A stretch of DNA of 64,000 nucleotides from JAEYXS01 sp943367715 (GTDB lineage Bacteria > Verrucomicrobiota > Verrucomicrobiia > Limisphaerales > JAEYXS01), in assembly GCA_943367715.1 (NCBI GenBank), contig CALRJY020000034.1:1-64000 (forward strand), given 5' to 3'. Shown one piece after another: positions 44,520 through 53,542 of the stretch. Within the stretch, counting starts at the first letter, position 1; each line of letters starts with the position of its first letter. A program made the translations under genes and the position numbers. Below the pieces are notes generated by a model. That model did not search any database. It was not told the origin of the DNA and saw nothing but the letters and a program-made list of their open reading frames with translations.

Positions 44520-44984
44520 CTACTTCTTCCGAGTCAGGATCATGAGATAGGCATCCGGCGGGGTGGTGCGAAAGGTGGTGGGGCGCGGTTTGCCAGGGTT
44601 GTTCGAGCACCATTTCAGGTTATCGCCATCAAGCTGGAGGATGCCCTGGTAGCTCTTCCCGACGAGCTGGCCTTTGGTGGCGGTCGTGTCGATGATGAGC
44701 TGGTTGCCGTTCTTGCCCAACTTATAGGTGCCTTCGCCCATACTGTTTCCGTGAGGGTCCTTGGCCGTGATCTTATCCTCAGTGATGACCATTTCGCCGA
44801 TGCGCGCCCGGGCGCTGCCGGGCTTGGAGCCATCGCCATCCACAGCGGCCCCCTGCCAGACACCCATGAATTTCTTGTGCTCGGGCGGGGCTTCCGCCGC
44901 TGGAACGGTTTGAGCCAAGCCAAGAACGGCCAGAGCAGCGATAAGACTCAAACGCCACGAGGTCAAGACACGGGTGATGCGCAT
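44520..44984 (-). CDS. TIGR03067-like secreted protein
   Basis: The start at 44984 (MRITRVLTSWRLSLIAALAV) gives a 154-residue protein with a signal peptide ending in VPAAEAP. The mature part has KFMGVWQGAAVDGDG, MVITEDKITAKD, QLIIDTTATKG and GILQLDGDNLKWCSN...RPTTFRT, which resembles the TIGR03067 domain, a lipocalin-like domain frequent in planctomycetes. It likely acts in the periplasm; no function is known. It is on the minus strand between carB and the DUF4010 gene. Confidence 0.7.
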   Translation of the reverse strand: MRITRVLTSWRLSLIAALAVLGLAQTVPAAEAPPEHKKFMGVWQGAAVDGDGSKPGSARARIGEMVITEDKITAKDPHGNSMGEGTYKLGKNGNQLIIDTTATKGQLVGKSYQGILQLDGDNLKWCSNNPGKPRPTTFRTTPPDAYLMILTRKK

Positions 44985-45104
44985 AGACAATAGGGGCTGA
45001 GGGTGGGAGCAACGGAACATGAAAGCAGGCGGTTCATGTATTGCGGAGTTACAGAGACACCCTCCCTTATCCGGTGCAGAAATGCAAGCTACGGACGTGA
45101 CCCT

Positions 45105-46349
45105 TCACGGCCAGAGGAAGATGATGGCCAGGCCACCGAGGAAGGCGCCACCAAACAGCAAACCTATCCGCCCTAACAACGCGCGGTTTCCCAACACGGC
45201 CACGACACCGGTTTTGAACGCCAGATTCGCCAGTGACGCCGTCAGGATGAGCCGCCATCCGGTCGGGGCATCGAGCTTGTCCTGCTGGACCATTTCCGCC
45301 ACGGACAGCGTGATGGCATCCATGTCCGTCAGACCGGACAGCACCGCCACCGCATAGAGGCCGCTCTGGCCGAAATATTCTTTCGCGGCCGCGGCCGCGA
45401 GCAGAACGACGCCATACAAGGCCCCGAAAACCAACGCGGCCTTCATTTCTGACGGATTGCTCTGTTTGGGCATCTCCGATTTCTCTCCGCGAGCCAGACT
45501 CCAGGCGATGCCCGCCAGCACCAGCGTCACGATGAACATCACACCCAAGGGCCCGCTGGCCTGGCTGGAAAACTTGGGGGCCGTCGTGCTGATGAGCAGC
45601 AGCACGCGTGCGAAGACGATGGCGGAAGCCACCATGACGACCACTGCCGCGAGCGCGGCCATGGCGGGATTCTCGCGAGTGCGTCGCGCATAACTTACCG
45701 TGGTGGCCGTGCTGGAGATCAACCCGCCGAGGATACCTCCGGCCAATGTGCCCGCCTTTTCCCCGAAGAATTTGTAGATGATGTACCCCGTCAGGCTGAT
45801 GCCCACGATGAGCACCACCATGAGCCACAGCTTGAAGGGATTCAGCACCTTGAACGGTCCGAAATATTCGTTCGGCAAAAGCGGCAGGATGAGCATGGTG
45901 ATGACCACGAACTGCATGATGGCCTTGAAATCCTCGTCCCCCAGCTTACCGGCAAAGCTCTGCATCTGCGGTTTCAAGTGCAGCAAGACCGCGACTACCG
46001 CACCGAGGATGATCGCCACCGTAGTCGAGCCCACGACGAGGTAAGCCCCCACGCCATACATCACCAGCATGGCGGCCTCGGTGGTCAGGCCGGTGTCCGG
46101 CTTCGGCTTCTTCAGTTCCGCCAGATTACCCACCAAGATCATCACGCCCAAGACCACGAACCCCATGGCCACGGTCCAGCCGCCAAAGTCTTTGGCCAAG
46201 ATGGCACCCAAAGCGCCAGCCAAAGTGATGAGCGGAAAAGTGCGGAAACCCGCGAGCGGAGTATTGATGCGCTCGCGCTGCAAACCCACCAGCAACCCCA
46301 GCCCCAAGGCCAGCGCCAAGGGTTTGAGGGTGAGGAGCAGCTCGTTCAT
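45105..46349 (-). CDS. MgtC/DUF4010 family membrane protein
   Basis: A 414-residue protein with about 11-12 membrane helices. The N-terminal 130 residues resemble MgtC (ALGLGLLVGLQRERINTPLAG, FRTFPLITLAGALGAI), and the C-terminal half matches DUF4010 (ISSTATTVSYARRTRENP; GLTDMDAITLSVAEM). MgtC-type proteins act in magnesium homeostasis or phosphate signalling; the DUF4010 fusion is common in soil and aquatic bacteria. The gene precedes TIGR03067-like on the same strand. There is a small gap to the sulfatase upstream. Confidence 0.82.
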   Translation of the reverse strand: MNELLLTLKPLALALGLGLLVGLQRERINTPLAGFRTFPLITLAGALGAILAKDFGGWTVAMGFVVLGVMILVGNLAELKKPKPDTGLTTEAAMLVMYGVGAYLVVGSTTVAIILGAVVAVLLHLKPQMQSFAGKLGDEDFKAIMQFVVITMLILPLLPNEYFGPFKVLNPFKLWLMVVLIVGISLTGYIIYKFFGEKAGTLAGGILGGLISSTATTVSYARRTRENPAMAALAAVVVMVASAIVFARVLLLISTTAPKFSSQASGPLGVMFIVTLVLAGIAWSLARGEKSEMPKQSNPSEMKAALVFGALYGVVLLAAAAAKEYFGQSGLYAVAVLSGLTDMDAITLSVAEMVQQDKLDAPTGWRLILTASLANLAFKTGVVAVLGNRALLGRIGLLFGGAFLGGLAIIFLWP

Positions 46350-46418
46350 CGGTTGTACGCAAGATAACCCGGAAGGAAACAGATTCCAACCGGAACCGGG
46401 CGCTTCGGCAAAAAGCCC

Positions 46419-47945
46419 TTACTCCTTCCCCGACTTCTTCCGCATGATCTGCTCAGGGAAATCAGCGGCTTCGGAGCCGTTGATACGCCGCAGGTTTGAA
46501 GAACCGCCTTTGTCCGGGAACAGCGGGATGTTCAAGCCCTCGACCTTTTCCAGTTCAGCGAAAAGTTTCTGCCGCATGCGCGTGGCGATGGCCTTGTGCT
46601 CCAGGCTGTTGATGAGATTCTTCGTCTCTTTCGGGTCATAGCGGATGTCGTAGAGTTCGTCCGTGTCCCAGATGCCGTAGTAGCGGATGAACTTGTATTG
46701 TTCCTCGCGTAAGGCGTGCATGGTCGGAGTCTGGGGGAAATTGCGTTCCCAGAAATAGGTGTAGAGGAAGAACTCGCGCCAGGGCACTTCCTTCTGTTGC
46801 GCCACGGCTACGAAGCTTTGACCATCCATGTAGCTGGGCGCTTTGAGTCCGGCGACTTCGAGGAACGTGGGGCCGACGTCGATATTCGCGATCATTTTCT
46901 CGATGACGGTGCCTTTGCGGAAGAGTTCCGGGCAATGCATCACCATGGGCACGCGCATGGAGGTCTCGTAAGCCACGCGTTTGTCGATGAGGCCGTGTTC
47001 GCCGAACATGAAACCGTTATCGCCCATGTAAATGATGAGTGTGGAATCCAGCAGCTTCTTGGCACGCAAAGATTCGATGACGCGGCCGATGCTGTCATCC
47101 ACAGAGAGCAACGCCTCGCAATAGAGCTGATAATATTCATCGATGTTCAAGTCGCTGTGATAGGGAAAGTCCACGCCGTGCCAGCTATTGCGCTGGTTCT
47201 TCAGCCACATAGGCTTGTCCTTGTAGTAATCGGGATTGTTCGTGACCTCGGCAGGAACGGGCGCGCGCTTGCCTTTGTAGCGGCCCTTGTGACGCTCCGC
47301 AGGCTCGAAATCCGAGTGCACGGCTTTGTGCGAGAGATACATCATGAAGGGCTTGCTCAGGTCGCGCCGATCCAGCCAGTCCACGGCATAATCAGTCAGC
47401 TCATCCGTGATGTAGCCCTTCTGCGCCACGCGTTTGCCATCCACGTTCAAGCCGTTCTTGGTGGGCAGATAGGTGCCTTGGCCGCGAAAACTCACCCAAT
47501 GATCCCAGCCGGGTTGCGGTTCATCGCCTTCGCCGCCCATGTGCCATTTGCCGAAGAAGGCGGTCTGGTAACCGGCCTGCTTCAGGTATTGCGAAAAGTA
47601 GATGGTGCCCGGCTGGATGGGCGTGTTGTTATCCACGATCTTGTGCTTGTGCGGATACAGACCGGTAAGAATGGAGGCGCGGCTGGGCGAGCAGAGGGCG
47701 GTGGAGACAAAGGCGTTCTTCAGATGCACGCCGTTCTTCGCGAGGAAATCCATGTTAGGCGTCTCCAGGAACGGATGGCCCATGAAACCCATGGCATCGT
47801 AGCGATGATCGTCCGCGAGGATGAAGACGATGTTGCGCGGCTTGGTGCCGGGGATTTTCTCTAACACTGGCACATTGGTCTGTGCGAAGGCGCCGGCGAC
47901 GAATAAAAGCAGGCACGCCAATGTGAGCATGGGAAATTTGCGCAT
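46419..47945 (-). CDS. Secreted arylsulfatase
   Basis: The start at 47945 (MRKFPMLTLACLLLFVAG) places the signal peptide correctly; upstream in-frame starts overlap the promoter region of the next gene. The 508-residue protein has RNIVFILADDHRYDAMGF with the DD pair, the formylglycine site TALCSPSRASILTG (CxPxR), GKWHMGGEGDEP and MGDNGFMFGEHG. It is the third sulfatase of the window; its C-terminal half includes a common sulfatase pattern LYDIRYDPKETKNL. Divergent from the alpha/beta hydrolase. Confidence 0.9.
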   Translation of the reverse strand: MRKFPMLTLACLLLFVAGAFAQTNVPVLEKIPGTKPRNIVFILADDHRYDAMGFMGHPFLETPNMDFLAKNGVHLKNAFVSTALCSPSRASILTGLYPHKHKIVDNNTPIQPGTIYFSQYLKQAGYQTAFFGKWHMGGEGDEPQPGWDHWVSFRGQGTYLPTKNGLNVDGKRVAQKGYITDELTDYAVDWLDRRDLSKPFMMYLSHKAVHSDFEPAERHKGRYKGKRAPVPAEVTNNPDYYKDKPMWLKNQRNSWHGVDFPYHSDLNIDEYYQLYCEALLSVDDSIGRVIESLRAKKLLDSTLIIYMGDNGFMFGEHGLIDKRVAYETSMRVPMVMHCPELFRKGTVIEKMIANIDVGPTFLEVAGLKAPSYMDGQSFVAVAQQKEVPWREFFLYTYFWERNFPQTPTMHALREEQYKFIRYYGIWDTDELYDIRYDPKETKNLINSLEHKAIATRMRQKLFAELEKVEGLNIPLFPDKGGSSNLRRINGSEAADFPEQIMRKKSGKE

Positions 47946-48021
47946 GCCGAAAAAATAACGGTCACCCATTGTCTGACGCAATACGTAATGCATACTGTGT
48001 CCCGTAGCAGACGTGAGGCCC

Positions 48022-48870
48022 ATGGAAGACGTTACGAGAAAACGCTGGAAGCGGCTAATTGTTGCGGGCACCGTCTGCCTGATTCTGGTCATGTTATTGC
48101 GCGAATTCGAATACGCGAATGTGTATCATCCCAGCACGGAACTGGACGTGCGGCTGGGCGATGTGGGCATTGCCGGTGAAGAAGTCTGGCTGATCACGGA
48201 AGACAAGGTCCGCGTCAACGCTTGGTATTTCCCCGCACCCAAGGATTCACCGCGCGCACGTTACGCAGTGCTGTTCGCCCATGGCAATGGAGGCAACATC
48301 AGTCATCGGCTGGATCTTTATCGGTTGTGGCATGGGGCAGGTGTGAACTTCTTGGCGTTTGATTATCGTGGCTATGGTTTGAGTGCGGGCAAGCCTTCGG
48401 AAAAAGGGACTTATCAAGATGCCAAGGCTGCTTACGACTGGTTGTTGAGCAAGGGTTTTGCCCCTGAGAATATCATCGTGTTGGGCGAGTCACTGGGTGG
48501 GGGGGTGGCCAGTTGGCTGGCGACGGAACACAAGGTAGGCGCGCTCGTATTGCAAAGCAGCTATACCAGCGTGCCGGATCTGGGCACGGAACTTTTCCCT
48601 CATCTGCCGGTGCGTCTGCTGGCTTCGATCCATTACAACACCATTGAGCGATTGCCGAAGATCAAGGTGCCGTTGCTGATCCTGCATAGCCGGTCGGATA
48701 CGCTCATCCGCTTTCATCACGCGGAAAAGAATTTCAAGGTGGCGAACAATCCCAAAGTGCTGCATGAGGTGGTGGGAGATCACAATGAGACGCTGTTCGC
48801 GGGGGCGGAAATGTATAAGGATGGGGTGGAGAAGTTTTTGAAGTCTTTGGAGAAGAACGCCGGACCTTAG
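48022..48870 (+). CDS. Alpha/beta hydrolase (BEM46-like)
   Basis: The start at 48022 (MEDVTRKRWKRLIVAG) gives 282 residues with an N-terminal membrane anchor (LIVAGTVCLILVMLL). The catalytic triad is the nucleophile GESLGGGVASW (Ser about residue 159), an Asp in HSRSDTLIRFHHAE and His in VVGDHNETLFAG. This pattern is that of membrane-bound serine hydrolases of the BEM46 group. It may hydrolyse esters or peptides at the outside face of the inner membrane. Followed by a ~220-base spacer with small GC palindromes such as GCGGGCGAGGCGCCCGC. Confidence 0.82.
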   Translation: MEDVTRKRWKRLIVAGTVCLILVMLLREFEYANVYHPSTELDVRLGDVGIAGEEVWLITEDKVRVNAWYFPAPKDSPRARYAVLFAHGNGGNISHRLDLYRLWHGAGVNFLAFDYRGYGLSAGKPSEKGTYQDAKAAYDWLLSKGFAPENIIVLGESLGGGVASWLATEHKVGALVLQSSYTSVPDLGTELFPHLPVRLLASIHYNTIERLPKIKVPLLILHSRSDTLIRFHHAEKNFKVANNPKVLHEVVGDHNETLFAGAEMYKDGVEKFLKSLEKNAGP

Positions 48871-49093
48871 GTGCTTCGCGTTGCGTGCCCGTCCTCGGAC
48901 ACAGCAATGTCCCTAGGCACAGGCAGGATAATTTCGCTTGCGACACAATCAAAAGGAAGCCTTGGGATGGGATACCCTTGGCCTTCTGATAGCTGCCTGA
49001 CGTTTGGACGTTGCTGCGGGCGAGGCGCCCGCGCTCCAAAGACAACGCTCGTCTTGCCCTGCTTTCCCTAACCGCGCAATATCAGCTTCGACA

Positions 49094-50344
49094 ATGAAAC
49101 GCACCGCTCTTTCGCAACTTGGCCAGCGCATCACGGAACCGCCCATCGCCTGGCTGATGAAGCAGACGCTGGATCATCCGCACATCATCTCGCTGGCGGC
49201 CGGGTTCACAGACAATCCTTCGTTGCCCGTGGCGGAAACGCAGGAACTGGCCAAGCGTGTGCTCGCCAAAGCAGCACGTGGCCAAGCGGCTCTGCAATAC
49301 GGGGCCAGCGCGGGTGATACGCAATTGCGCGAACTGACGGTGAAGCGGTTGCAGCATCTGGATGCGGACAAGGCAGTCGCGCCCGTGGCGCAAACCATCA
49401 TCACGCATGGTTCACAGCAATTGCTCTATCTGCTCTCCGAGGCGTTGTTCGATACGGGTGATATCGTGATCGTAGAAGATCCGACTTACTTCGTTTTCTT
49501 GGGCATCGCGCAGAGTCGGGGGATGGATTGCCGTGGGGTGAAGCTGACGCCGGAAGGGGTGGATCTGGCAGATCTGGAACGCTGCTTGGAGCAGTTGAAG
49601 AAGGAAGGTTCGTTGCCGAAGCTGAAGGCGCTGTATCTCGTCACGTATCATCAGAATCCCACGGGCTACACCTCGCAATTGGAGCGCAAGGCGGCGGCGT
49701 TGAAGTTGTTGAAGCGTTATGAAAAAGCGGCGGGGCATCCGATCTATCTACTGGAAGATGCGGCGTATCGTGAATTGCGTTTCACTGGGCAAGATGTTCC
49801 TTCGGCGTTGACGTGTGCGGGCAGCGAGCGGGTCATCTACGCGGGCACTTACAGCAAGCCGTTCGCCACGGGTATTCGCGTGGGCTTTGGTATTTTGCCG
49901 AAGGAATTGTTCCCGGTGGTGTTGCGCATCAAGGGCAATCATGACTTCGGCACGGCGAATCTCTTGCAGCAATTGCTCGCGGAAGCCTTGGCCACGGGTG
50001 CGTATGAGCGGCATCTCAATCAATTGCGTGAGCGCTATGCGCGCAAGTCGGCGGTGATGGTGGCGGCGATCAAGAAGCATTTCCCCGCGAATGTGCAATG
50101 GCGTGAGCCGGATGGCGGGCTTTACGTGTGGGCACGTACGCCGGAACGCGTGGCCACGGGCATGAAATCGGCCTTCTTCAGGAAGGCGCTCGCGCAGGAT
50201 GTTCTCTACGTGCCGGGTGAACTGGCGTATGCGAATGACGCACATCGGCCGAAGCCGAATCATGAGATGCGGCTGAGCTTCGGCGGTGCGGGCGAGAAGG
50301 ACATCACCGAAGGCATTGCGCGACTGGGGCGGTTGCTGGCATAG
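49094..50344 (+). CDS. PLP-dependent aminotransferase, class I/II
   Basis: The start at 49094 (MKRTALSQLGQRITEPP) gives 416 residues. A fold-type I aminotransferase: AAGFTDNPSLPV near the N-terminus, the PLP-binding pattern HGSQQLLYLLSEALFD, LVTYHQNPTGYTSQLERK (Asn-Pro), ...LLEDAAYRELRF (Asp that binds the pyridine N), and the Schiff-base Lys in YAGTYSKPFATGIRVGF. Related to 2-aminoadipate/valine-pyruvate type transaminases or MocR-like domains, but the DNA-binding domain is absent. The next gene begins 7 bases later, so an operon is likely. The amino donor and acceptor are unknown. Confidence 0.88.
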   Translation: MKRTALSQLGQRITEPPIAWLMKQTLDHPHIISLAAGFTDNPSLPVAETQELAKRVLAKAARGQAALQYGASAGDTQLRELTVKRLQHLDADKAVAPVAQTIITHGSQQLLYLLSEALFDTGDIVIVEDPTYFVFLGIAQSRGMDCRGVKLTPEGVDLADLERCLEQLKKEGSLPKLKALYLVTYHQNPTGYTSQLERKAAALKLLKRYEKAAGHPIYLLEDAAYRELRFTGQDVPSALTCAGSERVIYAGTYSKPFATGIRVGFGILPKELFPVVLRIKGNHDFGTANLLQQLLAEALATGAYERHLNQLRERYARKSAVMVAAIKKHFPANVQWREPDGGLYVWARTPERVATGMKSAFFRKALAQDVLYVPGELAYANDAHRPKPNHEMRLSFGGAGEKDITEGIARLGRLLA

Positions 50345-50351
50345 TCGGGGC

Positions 50352-51662
50352 ATGATCTCCCCGATGGACCGGCGTCGTTTCCTGCTCACGAGCGGGCTTG
50401 CCCTACTTGCCACCCAACTGGATTTATCCGCAGCGGAGAAGCCACCATTGGATGCCATGATCAAGCGCGTGCTTTTCTTGGGCGATAGCATCACTTACGC
50501 CGGCCAGTATGTGGACTATGTGGAAGCGGCATGGCGCGTGCGCTTTCCTGATTCAGAGGTGGAGTTCCTCGATCTCGGTTTGCCGAGTGAAACGGTTTCC
50601 GGTCTTTCTGAGCCGGGTCACGCAGGTGGCAAGTTTCCCCGGCCGGATCTGCATGAGCGGCTGGATCGTGTGCTGGCACAGGTGAAGCCGGATCTCGTCA
50701 TCGCGTGCTATGGGATGAATGATGGCATCTATTATCCTTTCAGCGCAGAGCGGATGACGGCGCATCAAAAGGGTATTTTGAAGTTACGGGAGAAGGTGCA
50801 AGCCGCTGGCGCGAAGATCATCCACCTCACGCCGCCGGTATTTGATTCGCAGCCGATCAAGGAGAAGACGTTGCCTGCTGGTCGCGACGTGTATGAGCAA
50901 CCTTACGTGGGCTACGATGAAGTGCTCAGCAAGTTCAGCGAGTGGCTGTTGCAACAGCGCAGCAAGGGTTGGGAGGTTTATGATGTGCATGGGCCGATGC
51001 TGACGCATCTGCAAGCCCGCCGTCAGACGAAGCCGGAGTTCATCCTCGCACGGGATGGTGTGCATGCGGATGTGAATGGCCATTGGTTGATGGCACAGGC
51101 GCTTCTGCTGGGGTGGAAACTGAAGCCGGACGTGGAGACGGTCACCATCGATGCCGCCAAAGGCAAGGCGAAGGGAGCCAAGCTGAAGGAGCTGCAAACG
51201 GGCAAAGATGGCATCTCATTCGACTGGACCGTGCGTCTCACCCAGCCTTATGACACGAAGTGGGATGCGGAATCGCTCACGCGGGAAAAATTCGATGAAC
51301 GCATGGGCGGGCGAGTTTTGAAGATCAACGGTCTGTCTGCCGCACAGCATCAGATCAAGGAGGGAGACAAGGTCATCGCCACGGTTTCGGCAAAGGGATT
51401 AAGCGACGGCATCGCGCTAAACCGGTTAGCGGGCACTTCCTTGCAACGAAATGAAGCCGAACTGCTCAAACTGATCGGCCAGCGCCGGAAAATATTAAGC
51501 GATGCGTGGCTCAACACCACCGGACATCTGCGACCAGGCATGGCGAAAGGGTTGCCATTAACCGAGGCTGAGAGCAAAGCCGCAGAACTGGGCAAACAGA
51601 TCAAAGCATTGATGGAACCGGTGACGATGGAGTTAAGCGTGGTCCCGGTGAAAGCGAATTGA
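50352..51662 (+). CDS. SGNH/GDSL-family hydrolase (Tat-exported)
   Basis: Start 50352 (MISPMDRRRFLLTSGLAL), 7 bases after the aminotransferase gene, gives 436 residues with a Tat-type signal DRRRFLLTSG; 50364 is an alternative ATG. The SGNH pattern is RVLFLGDSITYAGQYVDY (Ser block I), GLPSETVSG (block II Gly), CYGMNDGIYYP (block III Asn) and, near residue 245, DGVHADVNGHWLMAQ (block V Asp/His). It would act on esters, e.g. acetylated sugars. A long C-terminal extension of unknown role follows. Confidence 0.88.
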   Translation: MISPMDRRRFLLTSGLALLATQLDLSAAEKPPLDAMIKRVLFLGDSITYAGQYVDYVEAAWRVRFPDSEVEFLDLGLPSETVSGLSEPGHAGGKFPRPDLHERLDRVLAQVKPDLVIACYGMNDGIYYPFSAERMTAHQKGILKLREKVQAAGAKIIHLTPPVFDSQPIKEKTLPAGRDVYEQPYVGYDEVLSKFSEWLLQQRSKGWEVYDVHGPMLTHLQARRQTKPEFILARDGVHADVNGHWLMAQALLLGWKLKPDVETVTIDAAKGKAKGAKLKELQTGKDGISFDWTVRLTQPYDTKWDAESLTREKFDERMGGRVLKINGLSAAQHQIKEGDKVIATVSAKGLSDGIALNRLAGTSLQRNEAELLKLIGQRRKILSDAWLNTTGHLRPGMAKGLPLTEAESKAAELGKQIKALMEPVTMELSVVPVKAN

Positions 51663-51885
51663 ATTCCCAGCAAGCTGCCAGTGCGGAAAAAGTGATTCGG
51701 GCAACAGACGCCAAGGAGGTGGGGGTTGGGGAACCCCGCTGAAGAAACGTTCTGTCACCCGAATCGATTTCAACATACACCTGCACTTCCGGAAATCTAT
51801 ACGTATATTTACCTAAATCGGACTAGGTGGACCGAAAACGGGGTTATTGAACTGCGCTGGAGCCACTTCGAGAAGGCGCGATTTA

Positions 51886-53361
51886 TCAGGCTTTCACAGC
51901 TACAGAAGCAGTTTCTTGCGGACGGCTGAGCAAAAGGAGGCCAATGCAGGTCAGCGCTGCGTTCAGAATGAGCAGTTCATTGCCGAACGTGTAACCGTTG
52001 AAAAATTCTTTTGAATTTTTATCCATGACATAGCAGACCAAGGGGGCCACCACGCAGATCACGGGAACACTCTTATCCAGCACCCGGCGGCGGCAGAGGA
52101 TGCCGAACGTGAACAGGCCCAAGAGCGGACCATAGGTGTAGGTCGCGATCTTTAATACGGCGGTGATGACGGATTGTTTGGCGAGGGCCTCAAAGACGAG
52201 GATCACCAGCAACAAGATGACGGCGAACGCCAGATGCACGATGTGGCGCATCCGGGTTTTCTCCGCCTCACTTTTGCCGTTCGCTTTCTCCATGCCGAGG
52301 ATGTCGATGCAGAAAGACGTGGTGAGCGTGGTGAGCACTGAATCGGCACTGGAGAAAGTGGCGGCGGTAAGACCGAGCACGAACACAATCGCCGCGAAGG
52401 TGCCGAGGTGTTTCAGCGCGAGCAGCGGGAAGAGCTGGTCTGATTTCTCCGGCATGGCGATGCCCTTGCTGGTGGCGTAGATGAAGAGCAGCGCGCCCAT
52501 GGAGAGGAAGAAAAGATTCACCAGCACGGCGATGACGCTGTAGGAAGCCATGTTCCACTGCGCCTCACGGAGGGAACGGCAGCTCAAGTTTTTCTGCATC
52601 ATGTTCTGGTCCAAGCCCGTCATGGCGATGGCCAGGAAGATGCCGCCGAGGAATTGCTTCCAAAAATAACTGCCCTTAGTGGGGTCCCAAAAAAACGTTT
52701 GCGAGTAAGCACTGTCGCGCACGGTACTGATGAGGTCGCCCATGCCGAGACCCAATTGACGCATGATGGCCACGATAGAGAGGATGACGCCTAGCAACAG
52801 GAAGGTGGATTGAAAGGTGTCCGTCCATACGAGCGTCTTGATACCGCCTTTATAAGTATAAGCCAGCATGAGCCCGATGATGCCGGCCACGGTTACCCAA
52901 AACGGAATCCCCCATTCATTAAATACGAAGCGTTGAATCACGCTCGCCGCCAGAAACAATCGCGCCGCCGCACCCAAGGTTCGCGACAGGATGAAATACG
53001 CGGAGCCAGTCTTCTGTGACCAACCACCAAACCGCGTCTCTAGGTAACTATAGATGGAGGTGAGGTTCAGCTTGTAGAACAGCGGCAGCAGTACCGCCGC
53101 GATGATGAGGTAGCCGACCATCAGACCCAGGACGAGTTGCAGATAAGAAAACTGGTCCTTCCCCACCGTGCCCGGCACCGAGATGAACGTCACTCCGGAA
53201 AGCGAATCCCCGATCATGCCAAAGGCCACCGCATACCACGGCGACGCTTTGTTCCCGAGGAAATAGGAATCATTCGTGGCGTTACGGCTCGTGTACCAGG
53301 CGATCAACAGCAGGAAGAGGAAGTATCCCCCGATGCAACTGAAGATAAAGATTGGTGACAT
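51886..53361 (-). CDS. Sodium:solute symporter
   Basis: A 491-residue SSS-family transporter (PF00474), with about 13 helices. Conserved parts are SYFLGNKASPWYAVAFGM, GDSLSGVTFISVPG, and GGIKTLVWTDTFQSTFLL. The Na+-coupled substrate may be a sugar, organic acid or amino acid; there is no adjacent catabolic gene that would settle it. The protein start is close to the carB C-terminal half (about 180 bases). Confidence 0.9.
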   Translation of the reverse strand: MSPIFIFSCIGGYFLFLLLIAWYTSRNATNDSYFLGNKASPWYAVAFGMIGDSLSGVTFISVPGTVGKDQFSYLQLVLGLMVGYLIIAAVLLPLFYKLNLTSIYSYLETRFGGWSQKTGSAYFILSRTLGAAARLFLAASVIQRFVFNEWGIPFWVTVAGIIGLMLAYTYKGGIKTLVWTDTFQSTFLLLGVILSIVAIMRQLGLGMGDLISTVRDSAYSQTFFWDPTKGSYFWKQFLGGIFLAIAMTGLDQNMMQKNLSCRSLREAQWNMASYSVIAVLVNLFFLSMGALLFIYATSKGIAMPEKSDQLFPLLALKHLGTFAAIVFVLGLTAATFSSADSVLTTLTTSFCIDILGMEKANGKSEAEKTRMRHIVHLAFAVILLLVILVFEALAKQSVITAVLKIATYTYGPLLGLFTFGILCRRRVLDKSVPVICVVAPLVCYVMDKNSKEFFNGYTFGNELLILNAALTCIGLLLLSRPQETASVAVKA

Positions 53362-53483
53362 GGCCGATTAATTTCCCAACCCGCCTATTGCGGTTCGTTC
53401 GCCGGGGACGCGGTCATTACTGGAGCAGAAGCGCGGCCTTGGCGAGCGGAATTTCAGGGCCTCAACCACCCACACAAAATGCC

Positions 53484-53511
53484 AAAGCGCCGGCTGGTTA
53501 GCCGACGCTTT
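53484..53511 (-). terminator. Likely terminator of carB 3' half
   Basis: On the minus strand a 12-bp stem AAAGCGTCGGCT / AGCCGGCGCTTT with loop AACC (one G-U pair) lies about 30 bases beyond the stop at 53543, then GGCATTTTG. The U-tract is short, so termination is likely but not certain. Confidence 0.7.
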
Positions 53512-53542
53512 GCGAAATGCTTTTTGCGTTGCGGCTAACGTA

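Noticed and set aside
48871..49093. Small gene in the spacer upstream of the aminotransferase
   Set aside because: Only GC-rich palindromes and a weak frame; no start signal or protein-like composition.
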